DNA from: Cycas panzhihuaensis
Taxonomy: Eukaryota > Cycadophyta
Direction of reading: 5' to 3'
NCBI GenBank assembly: GCA_023213395.1
Contig: CM041465.1
Span: 75,399,741 to 75,463,740, forward strand
DNA: 64,000 nucleotides
A program made the translations under genes and the position numbers. The stretch's first letter is position 1. Each line of letters opens with the position of its first letter. The notes beneath the pieces were generated by a model that worked only from the letters and a program-made list of their open reading frames with translations, was not told the DNA's origin and did not search any database. Shown piece after piece: positions 21,492-32,689 of the stretch.

Positions 21492-24053
21492 TGGACGCGC
21501 GTCTACGGGATAGCTACCTAACTAATAGGTGTAGTGAGAGTGGGTGGTGATACAACTGAAGGTGGGACCTATAAGGCAAATAGTTACCACGCAGAGCGCC
21601 CTGTACGCTGGAGCGCGAGTTCGGGATCTGCAATGGAGTATGGCTACTATCGGGTGATCCTTCACCGCTTCGAACAAAAGGGGAAGATATGCAGGACAAA
21701 CCTGGGTTGACCTGGGGGCAGGACCCTCCCACCCTTGGATGGCCGGAAGGAGAAGGAGGAGATCCAAAGAGAATAGGCCAGGGGTGCCTAAACAAACTAA
21801 TCGGGTACACAAGTGACGCGGGGGACGAGGAACTTGCGCGGCTAAGAGGAGAAGAGGAAAGGTAGGGAAGGGGAGTTCCTACGACCTTTCCTATAGGTAG
21901 AAAAACTGCGTGTAACGAAACAAACGAAACATACCCAAATACAAAACCAAATTTCCTTTTTACTCTTCAATGCATTAATTATTAAGAAGGAACCAAAAGG
22001 AAAAAAAAGGTAGCAAGGTAGGGTAAGACGTGCACCTGGACCGAGGGCGTGTGTGACGGAGGCCTTCTCGAAAGGGCACCAAGTTACTCCACGCGACACG
22101 TAGATGCAGAATGTTGAGGCAGATTGAAAAGGAGCTTCCTTACCTTTCCCGAAAAATCAAATGCGATGCCAAAGAAAGGAAGGGAGCGAAAGCTAATAAA
22201 TGAAGAAAGTGTGAAAGTACAATGAATACAAGGGTGCTTACAAGAATCCGGGACTAACGGACGATATCCTCCACGCTCCCCAAATACCTACAAGCAATGA
22301 CAATCTCTTCCTTCTTGGAGAAAGGACACTAACATGCAATACAAGATTCTAACAATATATGCCTAAATAGTATAAATGTAAATCTAAATACCCATGCGTT
22401 AGTGCCAATCCAACAATGAAAGTACCCAAAAGAGAGTGACCAAAGCGAAAGTAAATGATCTAGAAGCCTCAAGTGGCCTACCTCCAAGAATGAGGCCCTA
22501 ACCTCCAACCCAAGAGCCACAAGGCAGCAAGGGCAAGGCCAAGAGCAAGGGCTGGAAAATGGCAACAAAGGGGCAAAGAGAGGCCCAAGAAAACCTACGG
22601 CGAACCGGGATGCTATGAGGAGCAAGCCGGGCAGCCGGGAAGAGAGTTAGGCAAAGACTAGCGGTTGGGACTTATGCAAGTTGCCCAAACCTGAACAAAG
22701 GTCCTCAAATCAGCGCTGCAACTTGTGACAGCGCTGGTTTGGGCAGCCAAAAGAGGGCCTACAAACCCTTGTTTGCAAACCAAGGGCAGCACGGGGCGAG
22801 AGGGAGGCTTTGGAGGGCTTAGAGCCGCTTAGGGAGCATGGAAGGTGGTACGGAATCCACCCAGCTCCTTCCCAAAGCCTATGCCAACCCTCAACGCCGC
22901 TGCCTTGAGCAAAGAAATGCGCAAGAGGCATGAAAGGGCAAAATAGCCCACTAAAAGGAAAGGAACAAACTCACAAGGACAAGCAAGAAGCAGGCAAGAT
23001 ATAGCATTAATATCACAAAGAAAATAATGTAAATCACAGGATACCTGAGTGAGGGAGGCAAGAGACTTGCCTTAGCCAAGGAGCAGTGAAGAGGGGCTGA
23101 GAAACCAACCCAGATCTGAAGTATAGTAGGTTTGAGACCCTGCTAAAGAGATGTGAAGGCAAACACCTGCACTTGGGGCACTTGTGGACTGCCTGGGCAA
23201 AGATCAACTGGAACCACTCCAAGGGGCCCTCTCCAAGGTGTATGAGGGGCTGGGAGAATGTGCTAGCCACGCCAAAGGAAAGTGGCGTGAGGAGGGATGC
23301 AGTCCATGATAGCAAAGAAAACAGAGGAAGAGCAGAGCAGAATGTTGTTTCCTTGAAGAGCATTCCAAAAGTGAGCAAAAAAAATCCTCAAAAATGAGTC
23401 AAAAATGGCTTAAGTACTCAGACCAAACCCTAAAACGAGCGATTAGGGCGCGGTTGGGAGAGAATTAAGTCACGAGCCACGTGGCAGTTTCGCAATAAAT
23501 GCGAAATTGCCACGACGGATTTTAAAAAACAACCTGAGACAACAGTCACAAGAAATTCCGCGATCATGGATATTCTGCGCGAAAATTCCACAGACGCACC
23601 TAGAGGCAAAAATACGCCCGGCCAGCCAGCCTAAGCTGGGGGCAGATGACAAAAAGGACCAATAAGGGGTTGAGACACCCACCCAGGGGTAAACAAGCCA
23701 ACAAACGGGTCCAAAGGAGCAAAAATAGGGCTCAACCAGGGTGGCAAGTTGACCAAACGATGACGGGTCATCACACGGGTGGAGGTGGCGCAAACTGAGT
23801 GGATCTTAGAGCGAGGAGGGCAGATGCGGGAAGTGAAGTGGCCACCAGGGTGCCACACTCGCTGGGAGTGTGCCCCTGCTGTAGTCGTCATAGGCTAAAA
23901 CAAGTGTGGACGACGGCAAAGTCGCCCACGGAGCCACACACATGCAAACATGCAAGCAAACACTCATCAAATGAAAACGATGACAATGCAAGAAACATAC
24001 CTACACTTACCTGAGTCGGTGATTCCGTATCCAATCCCGGAAGCTGGGAAACA
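21492..24053 (-). repeat. 5' LTR of Gypsy-1
   Basis: 2,562 bp, pair of 7575-10139. It ends on the plus strand with GGGAAACA at 24053, immediately followed by the target duplication GACTC. I could not fix a TATA box for sense transcription with confidence; an AT-rich patch near 22350-22385 (TATAAATGTAAATC on the plus strand) is one candidate. Confidence 0.95.
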
Positions 24054-24058
24054 GACTC
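24054..24058. repeat. Target-site duplication of Gypsy-1, right copy
   Basis: GACTC, identical to 7570-7574, directly after the LTR. Confidence 0.93.
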
Positions 24059-25773
24059 CAAAAGTATAGATTGCATTATGATAGGTTATAGTAAAAATTC
24101 AAAAGCTTACAATTGTATAGATCCTAAAATAATAAAATCTATATAAGTAGAGATGTTAGTTTCAATGAAGGAGATATTCCTGGAAGCCACACTCCCCCTC
24201 AAGTAATTGAAGAGGCACTAAAAGTAACAATGCAAGAAGATCATCCAGTAGAAGAAATCTTTGGAATCACATCAGAGAACATAGGATGAGATGATGTAGA
24301 AGAATTAAGAACTACACCTATGCCTCATGAAAGCTTAGCCTCTAAAGGAGAAGAATTATCTCCAGAAGAATCAGTGATTGAAGAGAAGAGGAAATAAAAA
24401 AGAGTGTCAAAGTGGTACATCAAGACTATTGAAGAAGGAAAGGGAGATGTGTTCACACACAGGACAAGGAGAGAGAAACATCAAGCATTATTCAATAATA
24501 TAGAACTGTAATCCTTTGAAGAAGTAAAGGATCATGCAGAATAGCAAGCAATAATGGATGCCAAAATGGAATCCATCACCAAAAATTGAACTTGAGAGCT
24601 GGTCAATTTACCTAAGGATAAGCTAGTGGTTAATTGCAAGTGGATCTACAAAATAAAAGAAAATGTTGATGGTAGGATAGAAAGCATAAAGCCAGACCCA
24701 TAGTAAGGGGTATACTTAACCAATAGGGATAGATATTAATAAAACACTCTCATATTGCTAAACTAGATACTATAAGAACAATAATTACTTTAACAACCCA
24801 AAACAATTCAAAAATCTATCAATTGGATGTGAAAAGTGCATTTTTAAATGGTGATATAAAAGAGGAAGTTTATATGAAACAACCAGAAGGCTACATTAAA
24901 AAGGGTCAAGAAAATCTTGTTTGCAAGTTGAAGAAATCATTTTATAGGCTAAAGCAAGCCCCAAGAGCACAGTATGCAAAACTTGATAAATTTCTTTCAC
25001 AAAATGGTTTTCTCAAATCGAGTTCATATCCTAGGCTATACATGAAAGAGAGATATAGAATAATCACAATAAATGTAGTCAATGTAGATGATATGATTCT
25101 CACAGGAAGTGATATAGAATCAATATCAAGTATAAAAAATTAGCTAGAAAAAAAGCTTTGAAATGATAGATTTAGGACTTCTATATTATTATCTAGGAAT
25201 AGAAGTCAATCAAAATGAGGAATCAATTACATTATCTTAAAGCAAATACATAAAAATTTTATTAACAAGATTTTAAATAGAAGATTACAATTGTTATGCA
25301 ACTCCCATGGAAATCAATTGTGATCTAGTTCCAAGTGATGGAAAAAGTGCAATAGATGCAATTCTATATATATGACTAATTGGAAGTCTAATTTATCTCC
25401 CTACAAGATCATACATCTCTTACTATATGGGTTATCTTAAGACACGTGTAGGAACCCAAGACAAGAGATTAGAAAGCATCTAAGAGGATACTTAGATATT
25501 TGAAAGGCACAATCAATTTAAAACTTATCTATCCAAAACTAAATCAAATAAGTTAATTGGTTTCTATGATTTAGATTGGGCTAGAGACATTACTTCTTCC
25601 TAGGATCAACAACTATCTCCTGGAGCAATAAAAGACAACCAACACTAACACTATTATCCACTTAAGTTGAATACAAGTTAGTAGTTAATGCTACATTTGA
25701 AGCAGTCTGATTAAGGCAACTACTTCTAGATCTGGATCAACAATAGCATGGGACAACAACCTTACCTTGTGAT
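24059..25773 (+). pseudogene. Copia-A integrase end, reverse transcriptase and RNase H (first part)
   Basis: Resumes where 7574 left off: SIDCIMIGYSKNSKAYNC is the integrase C-terminal segment of copia elements. A Glu-rich linker follows to about 24560. RT then starts with TWELVNLPKDKLVVNCKWIYKIKEN, and an open frame at 24823-25143 holds MDVKSAFLNGDIKEEVYMKQPEGYI, KSFYRLKQAPRAQYAKLDKFL, and the catalytic box as NVDDMILTGSD (usually YVDDM), with both Asp kept. RNase H follows from about 25300 with many stops and is interrupted at 25773, inside the motif CDNQSAIKL, by Copia-B. Stops and short indels throughout make it non-functional. Confidence 0.88.
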
Positions 25774-25989
25774 TGTTGAAACAGACACTATTCAGAGATG
25801 AATAGAGAAAGGAAAAAAGGATTATTTTTCTATTGAGATTCCATTCATTTAAGTATACATGAATAAGGAGTTGGTTACAACCACCTATGTAACCAATCAC
25901 TTAGATGTTGCCAAGTGGCATGATCTCATCAGAGTGATTAAGGGTTAGTTTAACATGAACCCCTTTAGATAAAACATTATATCTTAACA
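25774..25989 (-). repeat. 3' LTR of Copia-B
   Basis: 216 bp, TGTTGAA to CTTAACA on the plus strand. Identical to 30614-30829 except for four bases near its outer end. Target duplication GTGAT sits at 25769-25773. Confidence 0.95.
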
Positions 25990-26000
25990 CCCCCTCTTAA
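25990..26000 (-). promoter_or_regulatory. Polypurine tract of Copia-B
   Basis: Sense strand TTAAGAGGGGG directly before the 3' LTR. Copia-A has TTAAGAGAGGG at the same place. Confidence 0.85.
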
Positions 26001-26039
26001 TGTTTTATCTCTAAAAGTCCAATCTTATCTCTCAAATAT

Positions 26040-26640
26040 CTGAGCCTTTCCTTCCAAGAGGTTTTGTCAAGGTCTCGCAACTTGTTCGATGTCGGACAGA
26101 TTCCAAATCTATTTCTTTGTTCTGTACTTTTCTCTTATAAAGTGATGATGAACTTCGATATGTTTTGTTCTTGCATGCAATCGGATTTTTGGTCAACTTG
26201 ATGGCACTTTGATTGTCACACTCGTAGAAGTTGCTTCTATCTCGCCGTTGATTTAAATCAAGCAGATTGTCTTAACCAGATGGCTTCACAGTTGCCGATG
26301 TTGCCGCTTTATATTCTCGCTCAGAGGAGAGAGCCATCGTGGCTTGTTTTTACCGCACCATGAGATTGTTGAATTTCCCAAGAAAAACAAAACCCACTTG
26401 TGGATTTTCTTTGTTCTTTGTCGCCGCCTGACCGAGTCGCAGATCCCGTGATTTTGATTGGATGCCCTTTTGAATAGACTAGCTTGAGGTCTATTGTTCC
26501 TTTGAGATATCTCGTAATTCTTTTTGCCGCCAAAGGTCTCAATTTTGGATTCGCATATATCTTGAGATTAGTCCCACCGAATAGGATATGTCGGGTCCGG
26601 TGGTCATTAGTAAATCGGACTTCCAATCACTTGTCTGCAG
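26040..26640 (-). pseudogene. RNase H of Copia-B
   Basis: On the minus strand an open frame (26626-26321) reads ANPKLRPLAAKRITRYLKGTIDLKLVYSKG and QRKSTSGFCFS, the usual copia segment before and in RNase H. Between them the expected TDSDWAGD motif is garbled by short indels. Further down, CDNQSAIKLTK-like and EQVA-DL-K sequences are visible in shifting frames. Breaks fall repeatedly next to CG-containing positions. Not functional as written. Confidence 0.85.
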
Positions 26641-26829
26641 TAGTAGCATCAAGATCTTTTTCCATATTGTCTCATCGTTAGATCACGCTTGTTTCGATGG
26701 GGGTGATGGATGGATTGCGCTTTTCCATCCGAATCGAACAAGTAGATTTTTGATATAGTTACTTTGGGACAAGGTTATACAAATTTGTTGTTGCCCTATT
26801 TCTAGTCACAAGTAATAATTGAGTGATCC

Positions 26830-27540
26830 TAGATCCATCATTTCGAACTTTTGTCAAGTTGGCTTTTGATCCACTTGATTCCTTCTACATCATTTCGATG
26901 TGACATATCATCCACATAAACAACAATTATGGTTACCTTGTTGTTTGTTTTCCTTATGTATAAACTGAATCGAATTACACCGAGCAAACTTATTTTCTTC
27001 AAGAAAGTGATCCGCTTTTGCATACCGTGCACGTGGTGCTTGTTTTAGACCATACAAGGCCTTTTTCAATTTGCGACTAGATTTTCTTTTCCCTGCTCGC
27101 ATATCCATCCGTTGTTGCATGTAAACTTCTTCTTCGATTCACCATTCAAAAGGCACTTTTACGTCCATCCGAGAGATTCCCCATCCTTGAGCGCGGCCTA
27201 AGGCACCATCGCCCATCGTGTTCATCTTTACTCTTGGAGAAAACGTCTCATCATAATCTATACCCGCAGGTTGGGTATATCCTTTTGCCACTAATCTTGC
27301 CTTGTGCTTTTCAACCTTGCCATCAACCCCTTTCTTTGTTTTGTAAACCCATTTGCGCTTCTGATAGATTTATTAGCAGGAAGTTCAACTAATTCCCACG
27401 TTTGATTTTTCTTGATTGAATTTATTTCAGTGTCCATTGCTTCTCTCCATTCTGGATGATCCTTTGCTTCGTCGAAACTTTGTGGTTCAACCGAGCTTAG
27501 GAGGGCTCTTGACCTTTGTCCTCGAGTTTTTTGTTCCAAT
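26830..27540 (-). pseudogene. Reverse transcriptase of Copia-B
   Basis: Minus-strand pieces in three frames: DHPEWREAMDTEINSIKKNQTWELVELP (27539-27291), MDVKVPFEW then EEVYMQQ, KLKKALYGLKQAPRARYAKADHFLEENKF (27120-26908), and VTIIVVYVDDMS (27032-26838). The catalytic YVDDM is intact, but the frames change several times within about 700 bases. The piece order and motifs are those of plant copia RT. Confidence 0.9.
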
Positions 27541-27879
27541 ACATTTCCTTCTTCAGCGCTTTTGATATACCATTTTGGCGCTTTTTGCTTTTGTGGAATA
27601 TCCCTCCGATCGATTGATGATGGCCCTTCCTTTCGAGGTTGTCTCCACAGTGCATTGTTGATGATGAGTCGGCTTGTCCTTCTTCTGGCTCGTTCTCTTC
27701 TTGATTTTCTGAAGTAATCCCTGACTGACTTTCTTCCTCGTGTTCCTGCATTATCCTGTGTTTGGCAATTCCTTGTTCTTTTTCATTTTCTATTACTTTG
27801 ATCCGTGAGGATTTTTCCAAGTATCCTCATTGAATCGACATCTCTACTTACATAGATTTTATTTGTTTTAGGATCTATG

Positions 27880-28870
27880 CACTTATATGCTTTTGAATTT
27901 TACTATATCCTATCAAAACACATTCTATGCTTTTTGCATCTAATTTGGATCTCTTTTGTCGGGATATGCACAAATGCTTGATCGCCAAAACCTTAAGAAA
28001 ACTTACATCAGGTTTGAAACCTGTCCAAGCTTCCTCTGGAGTGATATTCTTCAAGATTCGTTGGACTTGCTTATCGTAGCATTGTCAGGCCGACCGCTTG
28101 AAGATGTCTTGGATATCTTTGTCCCATACATCATGCTTGAGCCATCTCCATTAAGGTCCTATTCTTTCTTTCATTACTCCATTTGGTCGAGGAGTATAGG
28201 GAGTTGTTACTTGTCTTCGAATTCCTCTGTATTTGCGTGAATTTAGAAACTCGTTCGACATATATTCTCCTCCGTCTCGACCGATACACTTGATTTTCAT
28301 TCCCGATTCTAGTTCAACTTCGCCTTTAAATTCTTTAAATGTTTCAAAAGCTTGATTTATTATGTAAAAATATACCCAAACTTTTCTAGTGAAATCATCA
28401 ATGAAGGTCAAGAAATATACGCATCCATTTATCGACAATGGTGAAAGAGGACCACAAATATACGTGTGTATCGGATCCAATTTAGACTTAGATTTCCACG
28501 TATTTTCTTTAAACGGGAACCTATGTTGTTTTCCGAGTTGACAACCTTTACAAACAAATGTATCCGAGGTAATATTAGGTAAACCATTTACCATTTCGAC
28601 TTTTCCATTTGTTTAAGTGTGTCAATTGAAGATGTCCATACCTTAAATGCCAAACTTTATTATCGATTTAAGAGCAAGATGCTTTTTCCTCTAAACAAGG
28701 AAGTACAGATTGGATAGAAGTTTGTAGAGATCATTGCACCCGATCCCTTTTCCAATAGTTTTTCCGTCTTTTTCATGTCCAAGATGTGACAATTTCCTTC
28801 TTCATCAAAATGGTTCTCACCCTTTTTGCTCAATCGAGAAACCGAAAGAAGGTTCATCTTCAAGTCCGTA
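27880..28870 (-). pseudogene. Pre-integrase and integrase of Copia-B
   Basis: An open frame at 28863-28660 (MNLLSVSRLSKKGENHFDEEG...CHILDMKK) is the region between protease and the GAG-pre-integrase domain. At 28594-28151 the frame reads VCKGCQLGKQHRFPF (zinc-binding Cys pair), YFLTFIDDFTRKVWVYF with an Asp pair, and RDGGEYMSNEF for the second Asp motif (normally SDNGGEY), then a degraded stretch around the Glu. Further integrase C-terminal sequence extends to about 27880. Frame changes separate the parts. Confidence 0.88.
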
Positions 28871-29029
28871 CATAGAGAACATTTCCAATTTTCCGCTCAT
28901 TTCCATTCAGACATCGAAATGGTTCAAATCCCTTTGATGTTATGGGTATACTTGTCGCCTAGCTCCTCGGTCTTGTCCATATTATATGGACTTATGGTTT
29001 GGAACCAATCTTCCCGACTCGTCATGTGT

Positions 29030-29998
29030 TTAGAGGCTCCTAATCTATGTACCAAATATCTTTGTCTTTCATTCCGTAACTAATCTTGTGATGAAAGCGC
29101 TTTCTTCTTCTTCTTCTTCTTCTTCGCTTTTTTCTTTGTCGATCCACGATACGTCTTTTTCCTTTCTACATTTCCTTCCGTCTTTGAGGACATTGATAAC
29201 GAAAGTGTCCACTTCACAAGAGCAAAGATATGTCAAACATTCTCAGCTTGTTGGCGAAGTGCCCACCCGCCCACATTGGTAACATACTCTATTTTCTCTT
29301 TGCGCCCTCGTCCCTCCGGAATTTGACCGCCCTCGACCTCAAGTCGACACTGCTTGGTGCACGAAATTGTTGTCTTCCTCTTTGCCCGAGATTTAACCCG
29401 GAAGCAAAGCATCTTCTAATTCGATGTATTTTCGCACCTTTTGTTTCTCTCGCTCTGCCTTAACAAAGATCCGCTAATTCATCAAGAGTTAATTTATCTA
29501 ACCTATCACCGCCGTTGATAGTGTTAACAATGGTATCAAAGGATTTGGGCCTGGCAAGAACTATTTCTACAAGATCTTGTTCGATACCATTCCTCCAAAG
29601 ACTCAGAGATTATTTCTTGTTGATAATCTTATGCATAAATTCTTCCACCGCTTCGCTTTCTTTCATATGAAGTTTGTACAGTTCCTCTTTGAGTGTGATT
29701 ATCCTTGCTTTATTCTTTTGACCATAAAGATTTTCCAAGCATTTCCAAATCTCGAAGTTTGATTCGCTTTTTCAACATAAACAAGTAATCGAATCAAATG
29801 GACATTTTAAGTGTAAGACTACCCATATTATTTCTTTCAATCCACTCTTTAATTTTTCATCACCGATGTGAGGACGGGTTTCCTTTCCCTGCAATTTCAG
29901 CGCCTTTCATGATCGAATGGTCTCCATTTTGATTTTCCACACATGATAATTTGTCCGTGAGTTTTTGATTCGGCAAAGGTAATAATGGAGGAAGACAT
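29030..29998 (-). pseudogene. Gag and protease start of Copia-B
   Basis: The start codon at 29998 gives MSSSIITFAESK..., followed by broken frames. LVEIVLARPKSFDTIVNTI and LDKLTLDELADL (about 29560-29470) match the copia Gag (UBN2-type) core. An Arg/Gly-rich nucleic-acid-binding region follows (about 29370-29290). A Lys run encoded by a CTT repeat at 29101-29125 precedes LGASKHMTSREDWF (about 29050-28990), the remains of the protease motif DSGAS-HMT, whose Asp is out of frame. Not functional. Confidence 0.8.
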
Positions 29999-30613
29999 GA
30001 TTTTGGATTAAAAACCGATTTAGGGCAAGTCCGCATTTGCCTGGATTTCGTGACAAAACCCTAGGTGTACGGCCAAAATGAAGTGTACCCCAAAACGTAG
30101 ATATTCAAGTCGCCTTTAAGGATCCAAGACGATTTTGAAAATATTTTTAAATGAGAGAAAACGGCTCGGAAGGAAAACGGCTTAGGGCGTAAAGTCAAAT
30201 TTTTGAGAAAACACTTGAAAATCTCAAAACAAATCTTCAAATTGATGCAAATTAATCAGATATCTTGGTGAAGGATTTGGACCCGAATACCCGGAATTTT
30301 TCAAAAACGAGGAGATTTACTCTGGTTACTCCAAACCGCGGATCGGTTAGGGGCTTTCGGGCTTGAAAACGGCCTCAAATGCTTCGCCCAAGAAAGAAGT
30401 GTTCGGCGTGCTTCGATCTACCTCCTCGCAAATTTTCGCCTCGATCCGACATCGTTGAAAAAGCCGTCCTGACAGTCCGTGACAGTCCGCATACACTCCG
30501 CACGATGATGAATTAAGGACGTTGATTGTCAATTCTCCTTCAACACTTGATAGATTTGATACACGTAAGAAATCCTTCGGAAGGTGTCGGTTTGAGCACC
30601 CCGCCCGATACCA
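29999..30613 (-). other. Leader of Copia-B with primer-binding site at 30601-30613
   Basis: Sense strand TGGTATCGGGCGG directly follows the 5' LTR (30614). It resembles the initiator-tRNA-Met site TGGTATCAGAGCGG but lacks a base and has a changed one. The rest of the roughly 600-base leader has no recognised feature. Confidence 0.7.
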
Positions 30614-30829
30614 TGTTGAAATGTATACTATTCAGAGATGAATAGAGAAAGGAAAAAAGGATTATTTTTCTATTGAGATTCCATTCATTTAAGTATACAT
30701 GAATAAGGAGTTGGTTACAACCACCTATGTAACCAATCACTTAGATGTTGCCAAGTGGCATGATCTCATCAGAGTGATTAAGGGTTAGTTTAACATGAAC
30801 CCCTTTAGATAAAACATTATATCTTAACA
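30614..30829 (-). repeat. 5' LTR of Copia-B
   Basis: 216 bp, pair of 25774-25989. It ends at 30829 on the plus strand and is followed by the target duplication GTGAT (30830-30834). Confidence 0.95.
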
Positions 30830-31064
30830 GTGATAACCAAAGTGCCATAAAATTGACTAGAAATCATGTTATTCATACATGAACAAAGCACATAGAGGTG
30901 CATCATCATTTCATTTGGGAAAAGGTGTAGGACAAGGAAATTAACTTGACATACTATCCTTCAATTAAATAAATTGTAGATATTCTAACAAAATTGTTCA
31001 ACAAAGATAGATTCAAGTTCTTAGAAATAGAATAGGATTAAAAGGATAAAACATTAAGAGAGGG
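30830..31064 (+). pseudogene. Copia-A RNase H end and polypurine tract
   Basis: Continues the frame broken at 25773: DNQSAIKLTRN, then a stop, then TKHIEVHHHFIWEKV, the last RNase H segment of copia elements. The polypurine tract TTAAGAGAGGG lies at 31054-31064, directly before the 3' LTR. Confidence 0.88.
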
Positions 31065-31276
31065 TGTTAAGATGAAATGTTTTATCTTAAGTATACTTTG
31101 AGGGTAATGTTTTTAATCCCCCTTTTGCGTAACTTCTAATATATTCTAGATAATTGTCAGACATATGTCATTGGTTTTTGTATCAGTTATATTTGCTCAT
31201 GTATATTTAAGGAGGTTTCCTCCCCCATAATAATCAAGATGAAGTTTTCTTCTCTATATATGTTGCAAGTCTAATA
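31065..31276 (+). repeat. 3' LTR of Copia-A
   Basis: 212 bp, pair of 5273-5484. The last CA has become TA. Followed by GGCAA, matching the left GGTAA with one transition. Confidence 0.92.
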
Positions 31277-32420
31277 GGCAAAGTTTATTTATCTTGTTAA
31301 TTATCTAGAGTGGGTATCAAATATAGTTCCTATTATCAAGAAAAACAAAACTATTTAGGTTTGTGTTGACTTTCATTAACTTAATAAAGCATGTCCTAAG
31401 AATAATCATCCTTTACCCTTCATTAACACTATTTCTGATTCTACTATTCATTTTGAAGTCATGTCCTTAATGGATGGGTTCTCTGACTATAACCAAATTT
31501 GTATGGCTTAAAATGATCAAATAAAAACCTCCTTTACTACCCCATGGGGTGCTTGCACCTATTGTGTGATCCCAATTAGGCTTATCAACATTAGTGCCAT
31601 ATATGAATGGGTAATGATGATCATATTTCACAATCTCATTTCTCGTAATTTAATTAACAGTTATGTTGATGATATGAATGGATGATCACTTAAGCACATT
31701 AAACATTTACATGATTTAAGATTGATATTTGAAAGGTGTATCAAATATCTAATCCATTTGAACCCAACCAAATGTGTATTTGGTTGTGTAGTTAGAAAAA
31801 TTTTGGGTTTCATAGTTTGGATTCATGGGATTAGCATTGATCTTGATAAATTTAAAGTTGTTTTAGACATGCCCTGGCCCACAATTATTACCCAAATAAA
31901 ATCCTTTTTAGGTAAAATAGGTTATTTATAACATTTTATAGTTGGCCTTACTTTAAAAACCCAACCTATTAATCCACTTTGTTATAAGAATATTACATTT
32001 ATTTGGAATTCAATCTATTAAGAGGCTCCTAAACATCTTAAGGAGGCTTTTGTTCAAGTCCCTATCTTATGCCCTCCGAATTTTTCAAAGAATTTCATCT
32101 TTTATATTACTTCCTCTAATTTATTAGTATCCATTGTTTTAATACAACTTAATAACTTTGGGAAAGATGTGCTATTTACTATATTAGTAAACTTCTTTCT
32201 AACCTAAAGTTGTCATATCCTAAAATTGAATGTCAATGTCTTGTTATTGTCTATGCCGTTGAAAATTTACAGTATTATCTATTATTTTCCCACACTAAGG
32301 TGATGGTAAACTCTAATCCCCTAAAGTATTTACTTACCCAACTTGATCTTTTTTGGTTGTGCTTGAAGATAGATAATCCTCCTCTAGGAATTTGTCCTTA
32401 AAATTTACTTAACCAATGCA
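31277..32420 (+). pseudogene. Gypsy-C reverse transcriptase and RNase H
   Basis: RT reads with stops: VSNIVPIIKKNKTI, VCVDF, FEVMSLMDGFSDYNQI, TSFTTPWGA, then a damaged PFGL-NAGATY region, SYVDDMNG (31660-31683, catalytic Asp pair kept), and an open frame at 31722-31931 with HLNPTKCVFG, LGFIV and IKSFLGKIGYL. RNase H follows (about 32060-32400) with decayed similarity, such as KLSYPKIECQC and ENLQYYL. It joins to 4920-5272 when Copia-A is removed. Confidence 0.85.
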
Positions 32421-32689
32421 AAAAAAAAGGATGGCAATAGCAGAACACATTGTTGATATGCCTATACCTGAAAAAGAATTTGTTGGAACTTTTGATGACT
32501 TTCCCAAACAAGTATATTTTACTACTCAAAACTAATTTAAAATGGTATACTAATATAATCACTTACCTTTAGAAACAAACTGATAAACCTAAGTCAAATT
32601 AAGAAGAGAAATGATGTATTTGTTTACTTTCCTCCCACTACATTATCTTAGGTGATGAATTATAATATCGTATAGGAGATGCAATTCTT

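Larger units (their letters stand above)
7575..24053 (-). mobile_element. Gypsy-1: complete 16.5 kb Tat-type Ty3/gypsy retrotransposon with an antisense PMD ORF
   Basis: Full-length insertion of 16,479 bp in Copia-A, bounded by GACTC duplications, with LTRs of 2,565 and 2,562 bp that begin TGTTTCCC and end CGTCCA on the sense (minus) strand. A primer-binding site starts one base inside the 5' LTR, and a purine tract abuts the 3' LTR. Sense order: gag (21331 down to about 19000), protease (about 18530), RT and RNase H (17300-15950), integrase (15840-14721), an antisense ORF (11652-14063, plus strand), archaeal-type RNase H (about 10960-10480), 3' LTR. The second RNase H places it in the Tat group. 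It is much more GC-rich and has longer open frames than its host elements. It carries about five frameshifts and several single stops, so it is not autonomous as it stands. Confidence 0.95.
25774..30829 (-). mobile_element. Copia-B: young Ty1/copia insertion nested in Copia-A
   Basis: A 5,056-bp element with 216-bp LTRs, flanked by the target duplication GTGAT (25769-25773 and 30830-30834). The sense strand is minus. The LTRs differ only at four bases clustered near one end (25782-25787 against 30622-30627), so the insertion is recent. Order on the minus strand: LTR, PBS, gag, protease, integrase, RT, RNase H, PPT, LTR. Despite the near-identical LTRs, the coding region needs many frame changes to read. 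Its LTR start (TGTTAAGAT-TAATGTTTTAT) and PPT resemble those of Copia-A, so it is a related family inserted into an older relative. Confidence 0.95.
5273..31276 (+). mobile_element. Copia-A: Ty1/copia element carrying two nested insertions
   Basis: The element begins TGTTAAGATG at 5273 and ends CTAATA at 31276. It has 212-bp LTRs, a TGGTATCAGAG primer-binding site, and a polypurine tract at 31054-31064. The flanks are GGTAA (5268-5272) and GGCAA (31277-31281), a 5-bp target duplication with one transition. Removing Gypsy-1, Copia-B and their target duplications leaves about 4.46 kb, the normal size of a plant copia element. Gene order is gag, protease, integrase, RT, RNase H, the copia order. 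I counted about 28 mismatches between the LTRs, so the insertion is old. All reading frames are broken. Confidence 0.93.

Noticed and set aside
7575-24053. Assigning Gypsy-1 to Ogre or another named Tat subgroup
   Set aside because: LTR length (2.56 kb), total size and gene order alone do not settle this; an RT tree would be needed.
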